Source of the DNA: Streptomyces pyxinae
GTDB lineage: Bacteria; Actinomycetota; Actinomycetes; Streptomycetales; Streptomycetaceae
Assembly: GCF_024756275.1 (NCBI RefSeq)
Contig: NZ_JANUGQ010000004.1
Span: 334,579 to 398,578, forward strand
Direction of reading: 5' to 3'
DNA: 64,000 bases
Position numbers and translations under genes: made by a program. Below are positions 61,420 to 64,000 of this stretch, piece by piece. Below the pieces are notes generated by a model. That model was not told the DNA's origin. It ran no database searches and was given only the letters and a program-made list of their open reading frames with translations. Numbering within the stretch: the first letter of the stretch is position 1; the number at the start of each line of letters is the position of its first letter.

Positions 61420-62342
61420 TGGCGCGGGCCTCGGTGGCGGAGCCGTACCGGGCCCGCCCGGAGAAGACGGGGAATACGCGCGAGTCGCGCGAGACACCGG
61501 GGCGGTGCGGGTCCGGCGGGGGCCGGCGGGGGCGGCCGGTGGCGCGGCTGCGGCTGCCGGTGCTGCTGGTGCTGGTCGCCCTGGTGACGGTGACGCCGTT
61601 CGTGGTGATGGTGCTGGTGGCCTTCGCACCGCCCGGCGGCCGTACGCTGCCCGGCGCGCTGGACCTCACCCGGGCCACCTGGCGGAACTTCGCGGATGTG
61701 CTGGAGAGCGCCGACATCGTGCGGTGGGCGCTCAACTCGCTGGTCTACTCGCTCGTCTCGGTGCTGCTGATCCTGCTCTTCGCCTCGATGGCCGGCTATG
61801 CCTTCGCCAAGAAGCGCTTCCCCGGCCGGGAGGTGCTGTTCTGGTCGTTCCTGGCCACCCTGATGGTGCCGTTCCAGGCCACCCTGATCCCGTACTACCT
61901 GCTGATCTCGCGGCTGGGCGGGGTGGACACCTACTGGGGCCTGATCGTGCCGACCCTGGCCAACTCCCAGGCGGTGTTCCTGATGCGGCAGTTCATCACG
62001 CAGCTGCCGGACGAACTGTTCGAGGCGGCCCGGATCGACGGGGCGTCCGAGTGGCGGATCTACACCAGTGTGGTGGTGCCGCTGACCCGGCCGGTGCTGG
62101 CGACCCTGGGGGTATTCGTCTTCCTCTGGCACTGGAACGACTTCCTCTGGCCGCTGGTCATCGGCCAGTCGGAGCGGATGCGCACCCTGACGGTGGGGCT
62201 GGCCACGCTGGAGGGCGAGAACGTGGCCGTCAACCAGGTGATGGCCGGGGCGACCATCACCGTGGTGCCGTGTCTGCTGGTCTTCGGGCTGCTCCAGCGG
62301 TATCTGACCGACTCCGTCGCCACGACGGGGATGAAGTCCTGA
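61419..62342 (+). CDS. Carbohydrate ABC transporter permease 2 (MalG-like)
   Basis: 307 residues, six membrane segments, EAA motif ELFEAARIDGASEWRIYTSVVVPL, and FLWHWNDFLWPLVIGQSERMRTLTVGL typical of MalG. The ATG shares its first base with the last base of the previous stop (TGATG). No ATPase gene follows; Streptomyces sugar importers commonly share the MsiK ATPase encoded elsewhere. Confidence 0.92.
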   Translation: MARASVAEPYRARPEKTGNTRESRETPGRCGSGGGRRGRPVARLRLPVLLVLVALVTVTPFVVMVLVAFAPPGGRTLPGALDLTRATWRNFADVLESADIVRWALNSLVYSLVSVLLILLFASMAGYAFAKKRFPGREVLFWSFLATLMVPFQATLIPYYLLISRLGGVDTYWGLIVPTLANSQAVFLMRQFITQLPDELFEAARIDGASEWRIYTSVVVPLTRPVLATLGVFVFLWHWNDFLWPLVIGQSERMRTLTVGLATLEGENVAVNQVMAGATITVVPCLLVFGLLQRYLTDSVATTGMKS

Positions 62343-62378
62343 CACCCCCTCCGGGGCCGGGGAGAAGGGGGGAGTGTG
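62342..62378. terminator. Imperfect hairpin between convergent permease and LLM genes
   Basis: acaccccctcc pairs imperfectly with ggggggagtgt around a GC-rich loop in the 44-bp gap between the permease stop (62342) and the LLM gene stop (62387). Confidence 0.4.
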
Positions 62379-62386
62379 GCGGGGGC

Positions 62387-63511
62387 TCAGGCGGCGGGTT
62401 CCGGCTGCCGCTCCTGACCGGCGTCGGGCCCGGGACCGGTGCCGGAGTCCCTGCCGGCGCCGGAGTCCGTGCCGGTGCGGGAGCCCCCGCCGGTGCCGGA
62501 GTCCGTGCCGGTGCGGGTTTCGGGGCCGCTGCCGGCGCCGGGGTCCGGACCCAGTTCGCCGAAGGTCTCGATGGCGCGGAGGGCGTCCGCCTGGGACATG
62601 CCCGGCGGCTGCACCCGGAGGATCAGTCCGTCGGCGCCCATCGCCGCGTACCGCTCGACGCGCTCCCGGCACTGCGCGGGCGAACCGATGACCGAGCGGG
62701 CCGCGATGTCGTCCCACTCCTGGGCGTACCGGGCGGCGTCGGCCGAGGTGCGCTTCCAGTCGCCGTAGGCGTCGTACAGCTCCCGCAGCGGCCCCTCCAG
62801 GGCGGCGCGGGCGGCCTGGCCGGTGGGAGCGGCGTACCCCTCCCGGCAGACGATGACCTCGGCGCCCAGCGAGCGCGGGCCGCGCGGATACGAGCGGTAC
62901 TCCGCGATCTTCCCGGGCAGTTCCTCGTCCGTCTCGTTGAACGAGGTGGTCCAGCCGTCGCAGAGCAGCGCGGTGCGCCGCAGGGCGGCGGAGACCCGGC
63001 CGCCGTTCCAGATCACCGGGCGGGGGCGCCGCACCGGGCGGGGTGCGAGATACGCGTTCTCCAGCCGGGTCCAGCGGCCGGTGAAGGTCACCTCGTCCTC
63101 GGTCCAGAGCCGGGTGAGCACCTCCAGCGCCTCTTCGAAGCGGGGCACCCGCTCGGCCGGCCGGGTGCCGTAGAGGGCGAACTCCTCGGGGCGGTAGCCG
63201 AGGACGAACCCGGCGGTGAGCCGCCCGCCGGAGAGCACGTCGAGGTGGGCGAGGGTCTCGGCCAGCCACACCGGGTCGTAGACCGGGGCGATCAGCCCGG
63301 CGGTGGCGAGCCCGATCCGCTCGGTGTGCGCGGCCAGATAGGTGAGCGAGGTCAGCGCCTCGTGGTAGCCCGGGCGGTGCAGATGGCGCTCGCCCACCAC
63401 GGCCCAGGCGAACCCGGCCTGTTCGGCGAGCCGGACCTGTTCCACCGCGTCCGCCAGGCGTGGGCGCTCGTCCGGTCGGGCGTAGAGGTTGACATAGAGG
63501 CCCAGGCGCAT
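62387..63511 (-). CDS. LLM-class flavin-dependent oxidoreductase with repeat tail
   Basis: 374 residues from ATG at 63511, with AAGGAAGGGA upstream. MRLGLYVNLYARPDERPRLA, AGFAWAVVGERHLHRPGYHEALTSLTYLAAHTERIGLATAG and LSGGRLTAGFVLGYRPEEFALYG are clear LLM landmarks. After residue about 325 comes a Gly/Ser/Thr/Asp-rich tail of roughly 45 residues (TGTDSGTGGGSRTGTDSGAG), encoded by repeats at 62400-62530 and not part of the family. It is divergent from the dihydrodipicolinate-synthase-like gene, with which it shares a palindrome. Substrate unknown. Confidence 0.87.
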   Translation of the reverse strand: MRLGLYVNLYARPDERPRLADAVEQVRLAEQAGFAWAVVGERHLHRPGYHEALTSLTYLAAHTERIGLATAGLIAPVYDPVWLAETLAHLDVLSGGRLTAGFVLGYRPEEFALYGTRPAERVPRFEEALEVLTRLWTEDEVTFTGRWTRLENAYLAPRPVRRPRPVIWNGGRVSAALRRTALLCDGWTTSFNETDEELPGKIAEYRSYPRGPRSLGAEVIVCREGYAAPTGQAARAALEGPLRELYDAYGDWKRTSADAARYAQEWDDIAARSVIGSPAQCRERVERYAAMGADGLILRVQPPGMSQADALRAIETFGELGPDPGAGSGPETRTGTDSGTGGGSRTGTDSGAGRDSGTGPGPDAGQERQPEPAA

Positions 63512-63524
63512 GGGTGAGTCCCTT

Positions 63525-63548
63525 CCTTTACGGTCCGGGCCGTAAAGG
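63525..63548. promoter_or_regulatory. Operator-like palindrome between divergent LLM and DapA-like genes
   Basis: CCTTTACGG (63525-63533) and CCGTAAAGG (63540-63548) form a perfect 9-bp inverted repeat with a 6-nt spacer. It lies 14 bp from the LLM start and 42 bp from the divergent start, well placed to control both. It is AT-richer than its surroundings. The regulator is not in the window. Confidence 0.65.
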
Positions 63549-63590
63549 CTAGCGTGTCGGCCACCCGGCGACAGGCAGGAGTCGAGCAGC

Positions 63591-64000
63591 ATGTCCGAGA
63601 ATCCCACCTACCTGACCGAGCCGGCCGAGACCGGGCCGGGCGGGGTGAGGGAGGCAGACCCCGGTGGAGCTCCTCCGGCATCCGTGCGTGAGGTGACGGC
63701 CCGTCTGGTCGGCGTGCTGCGCGGGACGGTGGTCCCGGCGGTGCTCACCCCGATGGGCGCGGACGGGGCGGTGGACCTCGGGGCGCTGCGCGGCTACGCC
63801 GAGCGGATCGCCGCCGGGCCGGTGGGCGGGGTGGCGGTCTGGGCGCACACCGGCCGGGGGCTGTATCTCTCCCGCGAGGACCGCCGCCGGGTGCTGGCGG
63901 TGTGGCGGGAGGCGGCCGGAAGCGGGGTGGTGGTGGCGGGGGCGGGGGTGCCGCGCGCCGGCTACGCCGGATACACGGATCACGCGGGGAGCACCCCGGA
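63591..64000 (+). CDS. Dihydrodipicolinate synthase family protein, N-terminal part (runs off window)
   Basis: 136 residues are present, starting with ATG at 63591 with AGGAG 9 nt upstream. After about 40 variable residues the aldolase barrel starts: LRGTVVPAVLTPMGADGAVDLGALRGYAERI, then GGVAVWAHTGRGLYLSREDRRRVLAVWREAAG. The family (DapA/NanA-like, class I aldolases) uses a Schiff-base Lys that lies beyond the window edge. The usual GTTGE phosphate-site segment is AHTGRG here, so lysine biosynthesis is unlikely. A sugar-acid or aldol role with the neighbouring LLM enzyme is possible. Confidence 0.82.
   Translation, partial: MSENPTYLTEPAETGPGGVREADPGGAPPASVREVTARLVGVLRGTVVPAVLTPMGADGAVDLGALRGYAERIAAGPVGGVAVWAHTGRGLYLSREDRRRVLAVWREAAGSGVVVAGAGVPRAGYAGYTDHAGSTP

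Noticed and set aside
1..64000. tRNA, rRNA, insertion sequence or prophage
   Set aside because: No cloverleaf-like sequence, transposase motifs, terminal inverted repeats or phage structural genes were recognised. A scan with tRNAscan-SE or an IS database would be decisive.

Overview
This window is about 72-74% GC by eye. Third positions are almost all G or C, GTG and TTG starts are common, and many genes overlap by 4 nt (GTGA or ATGA). The gene set is typical of a Streptomyces or close relative: FAD/NAD(P)-binding enzyme, PaaX regulator, FhuF-like 2Fe-2S protein, SepF paralog, MazG with an AAA ATPase, MutA/MutB/MeaB, and a sugar ABC transporter without its own ATPase. No rRNA, tRNA, insertion sequence, phage gene or CRISPR array was seen.

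Layout. 1-12770: an uptake and oxidation locus. Leftward run: short Cys-containing leader peptide, SsuD-like flavin monooxygenase, GNAT acetyltransferase, amino-acid-type ABC transporter (two lipoproteins, permease, ATPase), second luciferase-like enzyme, SDR. Rightward: a second permease and a FAD/NAD(P) protein. The mix resembles bacterial operons that salvage S-substituted cysteines or other organosulfur compounds. It is followed by an EndoQ-like PHP nuclease. 13344-16676: a secreted HET-C/zinc-phospholipase-like protein and an orphan coiled-coil protein. 17054-24838: a divergent aromatic acyl-CoA cluster (RidA, acyl-CoA dehydrogenase / CoA ligase, PaaX / fused flavin hydroxylase-old yellow enzyme, enoyl-CoA hydratase) that fits 2-aminobenzoate or salicylate breakdown through CoA thioesters. 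25151-29313: APC permease, ornithine carbamoyltransferase with an ARG box, and arginine deiminase. 29588-33726: the Pnkp-Hen1 RNA-repair pair. 33918-35138: a secreted I36-like plus FG-GAP protein.

35464-44711: an iron locus with two DtxR/IdeR-type iron boxes: AraC regulator, ferric-siderophore binding lipoprotein, two FecCD permeases, an asymmetric ABC half-transporter pair and a siderophore-interacting reductase. 44781-50735: housekeeping and accessory genes (LLM oxidoreductase, small DUF6099-like protein, MazG-like, AAA ATPase, SepF-like, FhuF-like reductase, haloperoxidase-type hydrolase). 50800-56102: methylmalonyl-CoA mutase operon with its GTPase chaperone. 56968-62342: Tat-exported beta-propeller and a carbohydrate ABC importer. 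62387-64000: LLM enzyme and a divergent, truncated dihydrodipicolinate-synthase-family gene sharing a palindromic operator.

Two window-wide themes stand out. One is the number of short tandem repeats in intergenic gaps and of in-frame low-complexity tails on otherwise ordinary enzymes. The other is four separate luciferase-like (LLM) flavin or F420 enzymes. The signals most worth following are the leader peptide with its sulfur-type operon, the iron importer lacking an ATPase next to a half-dead ABC pair, and the two orphan proteins at 13344-16676.
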